Shown one piece after another: positions 1 through 6,491 of a DNA stretch of 9,971 nt. The position numbers and the translations under genes are program-made. The notes below the pieces were generated by a model. That model worked only from the letters and a program-made list of their open reading frames with translations, had not been told where the DNA came from and ran no database searches. How positions within the stretch are numbered: position 1 is the stretch's first letter; every line of letters begins with the position of its first letter. The DNA comes from AM-1111 sp046302135 (GTDB taxonomy: Bacteria > Bacteroidota > Bacteroidia > B-17B0 > Aurantibacillaceae): NCBI GenBank assembly GCA_046302135.1, contig JBKCIQ010000093.1, forward strand, positions 1 to 9,971. The letters run 5' to 3'.

Positions 1-1128
1 GTGAGTGCATGTCCACAAGTACCGGTTAACCCTCCATTTAATACCATTGTTTGGAATGCTCCCCTTTACGGATTGAATAATGTTTTGGGCGGGGTTCCTC
101 TGGCAGTTGACCCAATTACCGGACAAATGACGGCGGTACCAAGCACACTCGGATATTTTGTTTTTGGTGTGAAGTGCAAAGAATACCGCAATGGAGTGTT
201 GATAAGTGAAACCTTAAGAGATTTTCAATTGATTGTAAAAGATTGTCCTTCACTTGCCGCTGCGGCAGCGACAGTCCCTAATGTAATTTGTGGTTCAACA
301 GCGGTTTCATTCACCAACACGAGTGACAGTACAATTTCCAATAACTACTTCTGGAATTTCGGTGATCCTACTACTTCATCTGATACTTCACTGGTGAAAA
401 ACCCAAGCTATGCTTATCCTGATACCGGGATTTACAATTACTACCTCGTAGCGTATGCAATCAACAATCCTGCCTGCAACGATACATTCGCGGGCACCGT
501 AACGCTCAGCGATGAATTTAACGGAACTTATAATTTTACCAAGGAACCTTGTGTTGCAACCAACAGCATCAACTTCATTTCTTCTGTTAACTCTCCTCCC
601 GGAACGACTGCCCAATACACATGGAATTTCGGAGATGGTTATTCCATTTCTGGATTTGCCGGAGTATCTATTCCTTCAACTCCCCCTTCAGTTTCAAATA
701 ATAACGGAACAACTTCAGGATTTTATGACTCACCTACCCATAGTTTTCCGGGCGGTGGCGGAACCTATAGCGTAACGTTAAGCGTTGGTATTCCAGGTTC
801 TGTTAATTGTTATGACACCATACAAGCCCAATCCATCAGCATTGGAACTTCACCTGAATTGTTTGTGCCCAATACCTTTACTCCCAACAACGATGGAAAG
901 AACGATATTTTCAGAGTACGCGGCCCTGCCTACGGAAAATTTTATTTTGCGGTTTATAACAGGTGGGGTCAATTGATGTTCGAAACCAACGATCCTAATC
1001 AGGGATGGGACGGAACTTTTAACGGTGCGCTTTCAGACCCTGGAGTTTTTGGTTGGTACCTACGCGCAAGTTGCGGTGAGGGTTATGAGGAGGTTTTTAG
1101 AAAAGGAAGTGTGACGTTGATTAGATAG
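1..1128 (+). CDS. Secreted PKD-domain protein with type B T9SS C-terminal sorting domain (5'-truncated by window edge)
   Basis: This is the C-terminal 375 residues of a large extracellular protein; the reading frame is open at the window edge, so the GTG at base 1 is probably internal and the true start lies upstream. The first ~80 residues resemble a repeat common in these proteins (VDPITGQ..., then EYRNGVLIS and RDFQ). Two PKD-like folds follow: ~95-170 with FWNFGD, and ~185-283 with TWNFGDG and a later THSFPGGGGTYSVTL strand, separated by a Gly/Ser/Asn-rich loop. Residues ~286-375 form a gliding-motility-associated (CHU_C, type B) sorting domain: VPNTFTPNNDGKND, VYNRWGQL, GWDGTFNG, and the terminal KGSVTLIR. 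In this family the domain directs export by the Type IX secretion system and attachment at the cell surface. The porP/sprF gene downstream fits that route. The role of the passenger (adhesin, matrix or motility protein) cannot be told from this fragment. Confidence 0.9.
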   Translation: MSACPQVPVNPPFNTIVWNAPLYGLNNVLGGVPLAVDPITGQMTAVPSTLGYFVFGVKCKEYRNGVLISETLRDFQLIVKDCPSLAAAAATVPNVICGSTAVSFTNTSDSTISNNYFWNFGDPTTSSDTSLVKNPSYAYPDTGIYNYYLVAYAINNPACNDTFAGTVTLSDEFNGTYNFTKEPCVATNSINFISSVNSPPGTTAQYTWNFGDGYSISGFAGVSIPSTPPSVSNNNGTTSGFYDSPTHSFPGGGGTYSVTLSVGIPGSVNCYDTIQAQSISIGTSPELFVPNTFTPNNDGKNDIFRVRGPAYGKFYFAVYNRWGQLMFETNDPNQGWDGTFNGALSDPGVFGWYLRASCGEGYEEVFRKGSVTLIR

Positions 1129-1250
1129 TATTAGGCATGACGTTTTTTAGAAAAATAGTTTATTAAAATAAAATTGCCGAAGACACCTTTTAATGATATA
1201 AAAAAAATGAGGAAGCAGAATAGAGTAAGAATAAATTTAAAAATGAAAAA

Positions 1251-1778
1251 ATGAAAAAAGCAATCTTAGCGTTTTACGGGGTAGTATTTTACTCCATATT
1301 ATTTACCGGATGTAATAATTCAGATAAAAAAATCAATTCGGAAAATGCAATTTCTGACTCAGCTGCAAACACCAATAATGCTGATACACTGAGGACAGAA
1401 AAATTGGTAGCTGAAATGCCAGAAGAAAAGGAAAAAACAATTAATGTAAAATTTAAAACAAAATTGGTAGAATGGGGCGGTGACGGTAAGTGGCACGACA
1501 TGTTTAAAAATGATAATGGAAGTTACTGGGTAAATTATTCTGATCCATTTAAAATAATCCTAACAGGTAATTATTCAGATCTGACAGTAAAGGTAAAGTC
1601 CTCGGCTGGTGCAACTATCTTTGAAAAATCTGGTATTGGAATTCCGGAGAACGGTGAATACGTAGTATCAAACGCTAAAATGATGGGAGAAAATGAAACG
1701 AGTTATACAGTTGAAATCATTTCTAAAGATAAATCTTTGTTTAAGGGAAAGATTGAATCTGTTCCGGGTGGTGAATAG
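1251..1778 (+). CDS. Small lipoprotein of unknown function
   Basis: A 175-residue protein I do not recognise. It begins with a lipoprotein signal: two lysines, a hydrophobic stretch and a lipobox ending F-T-G-C at Cys21, so signal peptidase II cleavage and lipid attachment are expected. Residues ~22-62 are a polar, probably disordered tether rich in Asn, Ser, Asp and Glu. Residues ~63-171 form a compact domain with alternating strand-like segments (INVKFKTKLVEW, YWVNYSDPFKIILTG, LTVKVKSSAG, YTVEIISKD), suggesting a small beta-sandwich. I see no catalytic motif and no cysteine besides Cys21. It lies between a T9SS substrate and porP/sprF on the same strand, but gaps of 122 and 126 nt and a hairpin downstream suggest it may be its own transcription unit. 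A part in surface-protein export or anchoring is inference from position alone. The ATG at 1251 is chosen because it gives a complete lipoprotein signal. Confidence 0.8.
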   Translation: MKKAILAFYGVVFYSILFTGCNNSDKKINSENAISDSAANTNNADTLRTEKLVAEMPEEKEKTINVKFKTKLVEWGGDGKWHDMFKNDNGSYWVNYSDPFKIILTGNYSDLTVKVKSSAGATIFEKSGIGIPENGEYVVSNAKMMGENETSYTVEIISKDKSLFKGKIESVPGGE

Positions 1779-1856
1779 AGAAATCACATTAAACTTTACC
1801 TATATTAATTTTAAGTAAAAAATAAAAATGTTCAAACCTCAGCACTCGAAATTATT

Positions 1857-1881
1857 AATAAAACCGGAAAATGGTTTTATT
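1857..1881 (+). terminator. Perfect 9-bp hairpin with T-rich tail, likely terminator
   Basis: AATAAAACC (1857-1865) and GGTTTTATT (1873-1881) are perfect reverse complements separated by a 7-nt loop. The right arm runs on into a T/G-rich stretch. It lies 78 nt after the lipoprotein stop and 23 nt before the porP ATG. The A-rich left arm, two central G:C pairs and T-rich right side suggest a weak intrinsic terminator for the lipoprotein gene. It could instead be a structure in the porP leader. The stem is AT-rich, so strength is uncertain. Confidence 0.5.
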
Positions 1882-1904
1882 TTGGTTTGTTCAATCCAAG
1901 AATT

Positions 1905-2930
1905 ATGAAAAATTATTTCAGTTTTACTTGCTTACTAATTTTTCTATCTGTTTATTTTTTAAACTTAAAATCTCAGGACATTCACTTTTCTCAATTTGGA
2001 TTTTCGCCGATTAATACTAATCCTGCCAACGTTGGTTTGTTCGATGGAGATTATCGCGGCGGTGCCATATATCGTTCTCAATGGTTTGAGATTCCGGGCT
2101 TACCCTACAAGACTGTTTCACTTTTCGGTGATTTGAGATATGCTCATCCAAAAATAGGAACGGACAGAATTGGTGTGGGGATTTTATTTAATAATGATGT
2201 GGCCGGTGACAGTAGATATGGAACAACCCAGTTTTCCATTCCAATTAGTTACATCAAAAAAGTCAATCAGGATTCTTCTCTTCTTGTTAGTTTGTCCGTT
2301 CAGCCCGGAATTTCCAACACGGGGTTTCAAACACAATACCTCACTTTTGACACACAGTATGACGGGGTACAATATAATTCCGCACTATCGAGTCAGGAGA
2401 ATTTTACAACTGTAAATCAGACAAAATTCGATTTAAATATAGGTGCGATGAGTCAATATGCATTTATGCCAAGAGGATTTTTACAAATTGGATTCAGCGC
2501 ACATCACCTGATAAAACAAAATGTAACCTATTTTAATAATCCAGATTTAAAGTTGGATTCAAAAGCGAATTTTTACGGACAATTGAATTATCCTGTAACC
2601 GGTGCTGTGGATCTTAATGTCGAAATACTTTACAGCCGACAAGGAAAATACCAGGAGTTATTGCTTGGTATGAATGCAAGGTATATTTTTCCTGTGAAAT
2701 TTAATCAGGTGTTTTTTGTTGGGGCATACGTACGTCCGGCGGATGCAATAGTGCCGAGAGCGGGTTTTGAATTCAAGCAATGGAAGTTTTCTATGGCTTA
2801 CGATATTAATACTTCGGGGTTTAAGGCCGCTACCAACAGGAGAGGTGCTTTTGAATTCGGATTGATATATGTTTTCAAGAAAATTGTTCCTTTTATTGCT
2901 AAAAAGAAAGCTTGTCCTATTTACATGTAA
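1905..2930 (+). CDS. PorP/SprF family type IX secretion outer-membrane protein
   Basis: A 341-residue outer-membrane beta-barrel of the PorP/SprF family. In Flavobacterium, SprF is needed for export of the type B-sorted adhesin SprB, and PorP is a core T9SS protein in Porphyromonas; paralogues commonly sit beside type B substrates. Visible hallmarks are a signal peptide (residues 1-24, ending LNLKSQ), the mature start DIHFSQF, the NPANVGLFDGDYRG and YRSQWF block, many alternating aromatic/hydrophobic strands, and the characteristic C-terminal CPIY near the end. The frame also opens at a TTG at 1887, but the ATG at 1905 places the lysine and hydrophobic core of the signal peptide right at the N-terminus and is preferred. 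The stop overlaps the next gene's first possible ATG (TAATG), implying coupled translation. Most likely it is a dedicated partner of the sorting-domain protein upstream rather than the core PorP, but a genome-wide comparison would be needed to separate these. Confidence 0.93.
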   Translation: MKNYFSFTCLLIFLSVYFLNLKSQDIHFSQFGFSPINTNPANVGLFDGDYRGGAIYRSQWFEIPGLPYKTVSLFGDLRYAHPKIGTDRIGVGILFNNDVAGDSRYGTTQFSIPISYIKKVNQDSSLLVSLSVQPGISNTGFQTQYLTFDTQYDGVQYNSALSSQENFTTVNQTKFDLNIGAMSQYAFMPRGFLQIGFSAHHLIKQNVTYFNNPDLKLDSKANFYGQLNYPVTGAVDLNVEILYSRQGKYQELLLGMNARYIFPVKFNQVFFVGAYVRPADAIVPRAGFEFKQWKFSMAYDINTSGFKAATNRRGAFEFGLIYVFKKIVPFIAKKKACPIYM

Positions 2931-4927
2931 TGTATATGATTAAAAAAATTATTTTTTTCTTTTTAGGAATTTCTTCATTCTTATTTTTAAGCGGGCAGAA
3001 GCTGAAAACACTTTTGAAAGATGGTGACCGAAGTATGGAGGTTAAGGATTACAATGCGGCAAGCCAGTACTATGGCAGAGCTTTGCTTCTTGATTCTACA
3101 AAACTTGATCTAATATGGAAGTATGCTGAATCTTGCCGCTTGAATTATGACTTTGACGAGGCCCGCCACTGGTACGAAAAGGTGAACAAGGCCGATGGCA
3201 TGAAAACATACCCGGAAGCACCCTTTTGGATTGGAAATATTTTACAGTACAAAGCACAGTACAAGGAGGCAAGAAAGTATTATGATAAATTTTCAAAGAA
3301 GTTTATTAAATCTAAAGATGAGCATTTGAAAAATTTAGCCAACAAGGCAAAAATGCAAAGTGTTGCCTGTGAGTTTGCACTTATACAGCTTAAAAGTCCG
3401 CTTGATGTTTTCATTGAGCACCTGGATACTAGTGTAAACAGTAAACTCAGTGAATATGCTCCTTACGAGTATGATACCACCCTTTATTTTTCTTCATTAA
3501 GAAATCTTTCCGATAAGGATACAGACTTTGGCATAAACTTCAACAAATTATATGTGGCAAGAAAGAAAAAAGGTGTGCTCCAGGTAACTAAAGAAAAGGA
3601 GAGTAAAATATTTAAGCACTCCGAAGAGCTGGATTCAATATTTAATAAAAACGGAGTACATAATGCGAATACATGTTTCAACAAGGATTTTACTGAATTG
3701 TATGTTTCAAGGTGTAAGCAAATTGACAATGCAACTTTCAACTGTAAAATCTATAGAAGTGTACTCAGAGAGGGCAAATGGACTGACCCTAAGGAACTGC
3801 CATCACCAATTAACATTGGAGGTATCAACACAACTCAGCCTAATGTAGGAGAGATTGACGGAAAACCATATTTGTTTTTTTCGAGTAACAGGGGTGGTGG
3901 AGAGGGTGGACTCGACATTTGGTTCAGTTCAATAAACGAAGATGGTTCCTTTGGTAATCCTGTTAACGCAGGAAAAAAAATTAATTCTCCTGAAGACGAG
4001 ATTACACCGTTTTTTGTAAATCATTTAAAGACACTTTACTTTTCAAGTACATGGCATAAAGGAATGGGAGGATATGATATTTTTAAAAGTGAATTCAAAA
4101 ATGGGCTATTTTCTGATGTTGTTAACGCGGGGTATCCAATTAATACCAGTCAGAACGACATCTATTTCAGTTTAAACTCCAAAAAAGATAAGGCGTATAT
4201 TTCATCTAACAGACCCGGATCTTATTATGAAGAAAAACCCGGATGTTGCAACGATATTTATGCTTTTTCTGTACCTCCGCCCACGGATACCACAAGTATC
4301 AAAATAAGCATCGACACTTCAAAAATTGTAATTGAAAAACTGAAGATTTTGTGTCCTCTTACACTTTATTTTCATAATGATGAACCTAATCCCAGAACAC
4401 ATGATACTGTCACAAAAAAAACTTACAAGAAAACGTATGACGAATATGTTGCTTTAAGGCCAACCTACCTGAAATATTATCCTCAGGGAAGAAAAGGTGA
4501 AGAGAAAGAAAGGGCAGAAACAAGAATCAATGCATTCATGGAAGACAGTGTTGATGCAGGTATGCATGACCTTGAACAATTCAGTTTGTTGTTGGAACAG
4601 GCAGTGAAACAAAATGAAAAAATAAAAATCACCATGAAAGGATTTTGTTCGCCGCTGGCTTCAACGCAATATAATATTTACCTTGCAAAAAGAAGGGTAA
4701 GTTCGCTACGAAATTATTTCATGGAATATAAAAATGGTCTTTTCGTTAAATATGTAAACAATAAAAATGCTAACGAAGCGCGTATTGAATTTTTTGAAGA
4801 GGATGTAGGTGAACTTACCAGTAGTAAGGTTAGCGACAGCGCCAAAGACCAACAGAACTCAGTTTATAGTCCGGGAGCGGCAAGAGAGCGCAAAATTCAG
4901 ATTATTGCAGTAAGTACAATTAAGTAG
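2930..4927 (+). CDS. TPR + PD40 propeller + OmpA-like C-terminal domain protein (PorE-like periplasmic anchor)
   Basis: A 665-residue exported protein. Residues ~1-23 are a signal peptide; ~24-145 contain TPR-like helices (YNAASQYYGRALLLD, FDEARHWYEKV, YKEARKYYDKF). Residues ~180-448 carry PD40/WD40-like propeller blades, each with a strand of the type LYFSS/FFSSNR and a GG(L/Y)DI(W/F) element. Residues ~475-660 are a divergent OmpA-like domain starting LYFHNDEPNP. This resembles PorE, which tethers the T9SS PorP-type complex to peptidoglycan, but it lacks a recognisable carboxypeptidase-regulatory-like domain between propeller and OmpA. Within the OmpA domain an ungapped match to the E. coli OmpA motif keeps the diaminopimelate-binding Arg (R589) but has Ser574 where Asp is usual. 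Two starts fit: ATG 2930, overlapping the porP stop by one base, or ATG 2936; both give a signal peptide. selD follows after 2 nt. Confidence 0.9.
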   Translation: MYMIKKIIFFFLGISSFLFLSGQKLKTLLKDGDRSMEVKDYNAASQYYGRALLLDSTKLDLIWKYAESCRLNYDFDEARHWYEKVNKADGMKTYPEAPFWIGNILQYKAQYKEARKYYDKFSKKFIKSKDEHLKNLANKAKMQSVACEFALIQLKSPLDVFIEHLDTSVNSKLSEYAPYEYDTTLYFSSLRNLSDKDTDFGINFNKLYVARKKKGVLQVTKEKESKIFKHSEELDSIFNKNGVHNANTCFNKDFTELYVSRCKQIDNATFNCKIYRSVLREGKWTDPKELPSPINIGGINTTQPNVGEIDGKPYLFFSSNRGGGEGGLDIWFSSINEDGSFGNPVNAGKKINSPEDEITPFFVNHLKTLYFSSTWHKGMGGYDIFKSEFKNGLFSDVVNAGYPINTSQNDIYFSLNSKKDKAYISSNRPGSYYEEKPGCCNDIYAFSVPPPTDTTSIKISIDTSKIVIEKLKILCPLTLYFHNDEPNPRTHDTVTKKTYKKTYDEYVALRPTYLKYYPQGRKGEEKERAETRINAFMEDSVDAGMHDLEQFSLLLEQAVKQNEKIKITMKGFCSPLASTQYNIYLAKRRVSSLRNYFMEYKNGLFVKYVNNKNANEARIEFFEEDVGELTSSKVSDSAKDQQNSVYSPGAARERKIQIIAVSTIK

Positions 4928-4929
4928 AA

Positions 4930-5955
4930 ATGTCAACAGAGAAAATCTTATTGACTAATTTTTCAAAAGGATCTGGTTGCGGATGTAAAATTGCCCCCGG
5001 AATTCTTGAAAAATTGTTACCCGATAAAAAAAATGATTTTCCCGGATTATTGGTGGGCTTTGAGTCAAGAGATGATGCGGCTGTTTTTGAAACCGAAAGT
5101 GGTAATTGTATTATTTCAACAACAGATTTTTTTACTCCTATAGTTAATGATCCATATTCATTTGGTAGAATTGCTGCAGCAAATGCATTAAGCGATGTTT
5201 ATGCTATGGGTGGAAAACCAGTTATGGCGCTTTCTATCCTTGGCTGGCCGATTGAAAAGTTGTCACCGGAAATTGCAAAATTGGTTATAGAAGGAGGAAG
5301 AAGTATTTGTGAAGAGGCGGGAATTCCGTTGGCCGGCGGACACAGTATTGATATTCCTGAGCCTGTTTTTGGTTTAGCTGTAACAGGAGAAGTTAAAAAA
5401 AAGCATCTAAAAAAAAATAATACTGCTAAAGCCGGAGATATTATTTTTTTAACAAAGCCGATAGGAAGCGGCGTACTATCATCTGCACTGAAAAAAGGAT
5501 TACTAAGTGATAGTCAGATAGAAAATTTAATTCGGCACTTGTCTACACTTAATTCAATAGGATACAATTTGGGCGAATTAGAATTTGTTTCAGCCATGAC
5601 GGATGTAACCGGATTCGGTTTAATAGGACATTTATTAGAAATGGCAGAAGGTAGCGGTCTTACAGCAAACATTGAAAAGAAAAGAGTCCCAAAAATGGAG
5701 GGTTTTGATGAGTTTGTAGCACAATTTGTTTACCCTGATAACACCACACGTAATTTTACGTTCTGCGAGCAAAAAACTGCAGGAATGCATGACCTGGATT
5801 TTTTAGTTTTTTGTGATCCTCAAACAAATGGCGGCTTAATTTTCAGTTCCCGAGACAGAGAAAGTATTAAATCTCTGTTTCATAAACTAAATCTTCCTGT
5901 TTGGGAAATCGGTGTTTTTACCGATGGGTCAGATAAATCTGCCGTGTTAATCTAA
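4930..5955 (+). CDS. selD: Selenide, water dikinase (selenophosphate synthase)
   Basis: A 341-residue cytoplasmic enzyme that makes selenophosphate from selenide and ATP, the selenium donor for selenocysteine synthesis and for 2-selenouridine in tRNA. The length is close to E. coli SelD (347). The glycine-rich N-terminus has the catalytic pair at the same positions as in E. coli: Cys17 and Lys20 in GSGCGCKIAP. Other family blocks are RDDAAVF (47-53), TTDFFTPIVNDPYSFGRIAA (64-83), LSDVYAMGGKP, AGGHSIDIPEP (135-145), TDVTGFGLIGHL (224-235) and DPQTNGGL (296-303). All look intact, so the enzyme should be active. Position 17 is an ordinary Cys (TGC), not an in-frame UGA selenocysteine. The gene starts 2 nt after the OmpA-family stop, so it is probably co-transcribed and translationally coupled with it. 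No selenium-using partner (selA, selB, mnmH) is in the window. Confidence 0.97.
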   Translation: MSTEKILLTNFSKGSGCGCKIAPGILEKLLPDKKNDFPGLLVGFESRDDAAVFETESGNCIISTTDFFTPIVNDPYSFGRIAAANALSDVYAMGGKPVMALSILGWPIEKLSPEIAKLVIEGGRSICEEAGIPLAGGHSIDIPEPVFGLAVTGEVKKKHLKKNNTAKAGDIIFLTKPIGSGVLSSALKKGLLSDSQIENLIRHLSTLNSIGYNLGELEFVSAMTDVTGFGLIGHLLEMAEGSGLTANIEKKRVPKMEGFDEFVAQFVYPDNTTRNFTFCEQKTAGMHDLDFLVFCDPQTNGGLIFSSRDRESIKSLFHKLNLPVWEIGVFTDGSDKSAVLI

Positions 5956-5985
5956 AAAAAGTTGTTTTTTATTTGTATATTCAAT

Positions 5986-6020
5986 TTTGAGCAATAATTC
6001 TAAATATTGTCTTATATTTG
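5986..6020 (+). promoter_or_regulatory. Bacteroidota-type promoter upstream of the SiaC-like gene
   Basis: TATATTTG at 6013-6020 matches the Bacteroidota -7 element TAnnTTTG exactly. A TTTG at 5986-5989 lies 23 nt upstream, at the long end of the accepted -33 spacing. The -7 box ends 10 nt before the ATG at 6031, so transcripts would have a very short 5' leader. This separates the downstream genes from the porP-ompA-selD unit. Confidence 0.55.
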
Positions 6021-6030
6021 TTTATCTTTT

Positions 6031-6414
6031 ATGGAGGAATTATTTTTAGAGAAGACCTTTTCTACTCCGCTTGTTCAGTTTAATTCTGCTGACCATTCCA
6101 TACTATTTGAAGGCCGTGTTATACCTGAAGATGCGAATACTATTTTTACTCCGGTGACTGCTTGGGTTGAAAAATATTTCGAACAAGGCAACAACAAACT
6201 AAAACTAATTTTCCGACTTTACTATTACAATACCAGCTCTTCAAAAAAAATTGTTTTGCTGCTCAAGCGAATGGATGATTTCGCTTCTCAGGGTAAAGAA
6301 GTGAGTGCTATCTGGGAGTACGAAGAGGGGGACGATGACTGTATGCGTGATGGCGAAGATTACAAGGCTATGGTAAAGTTTCCTCTTGACGTAGTTGAAA
6401 CAAAGGAGCTTTGA
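6031..6414 (+). CDS. SiaC family regulatory phosphoprotein (DUF1987)
   Basis: A 127-residue soluble protein of the SiaC/DUF1987 family. In Pseudomonas, SiaC is phosphorylated on Thr68 by the kinase SiaB, dephosphorylated by SiaA, and in unphosphorylated form binds the diguanylate cyclase SiaD, controlling biofilm formation. Recognisable here are FEGRVIPEDA (26-35), FTPVTAWVEKYF (39-50), LIFRLYYYNTSSSK (59-72) and the acidic WEYEEGDDD (95-103). Thr68 of this protein lies in the YYNTSSSK segment, where the phospho-site of the family is found. The C-terminus continues through FPLDV. The frame is also open from a TTG at 6007, but ATG 6031 is preferred: it gives the usual family length and lies just after a promoter -7 box, which overlaps the longer start. 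No SiaA, SiaB or SiaD homologue is adjacent, so its kinase and target must be encoded elsewhere or differ. Confidence 0.88.
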   Translation: MEELFLEKTFSTPLVQFNSADHSILFEGRVIPEDANTIFTPVTAWVEKYFEQGNNKLKLIFRLYYYNTSSSKKIVLLLKRMDDFASQGKEVSAIWEYEEGDDDCMRDGEDYKAMVKFPLDVVETKEL

Positions 6415-6456
6415 TTTCTATTTCCTGATTTTTTTACAAGCAACGATTCCATTTCC

Positions 6457-6464
6457 TATTTTTG
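6457..6464 (+). promoter_or_regulatory. Candidate -7 promoter element before corA
   Basis: TATTTTTG matches the Bacteroidota -7 consensus TAnnTTTG exactly and lies 27 nt before the corA ATG. I see no convincing -33 TTG at the normal spacing (the region holds a T run and CAAGCAACG), so the call rests on one box in T-rich DNA. Confidence 0.4.
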
Positions 6465-6491
6465 CACCCTAATTATCATTTACTTTAAATT

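Noticed and set aside
512..775. 87-residue frame inside the PKD protein
   Set aside because: Overlaps a well-supported coding frame and lacks family features; a frame shadow.
1887..1904. Upstream TTG start for the PorP/SprF gene
   Set aside because: The six extra residues (MFNPRI) would precede a normal signal peptide that starts cleanly at ATG 1905.
4978..4980. Selenocysteine at the catalytic position of SelD
   Set aside because: The codon is TGC (Cys17), and there is no in-frame TGA, so this is the ordinary Cys form.
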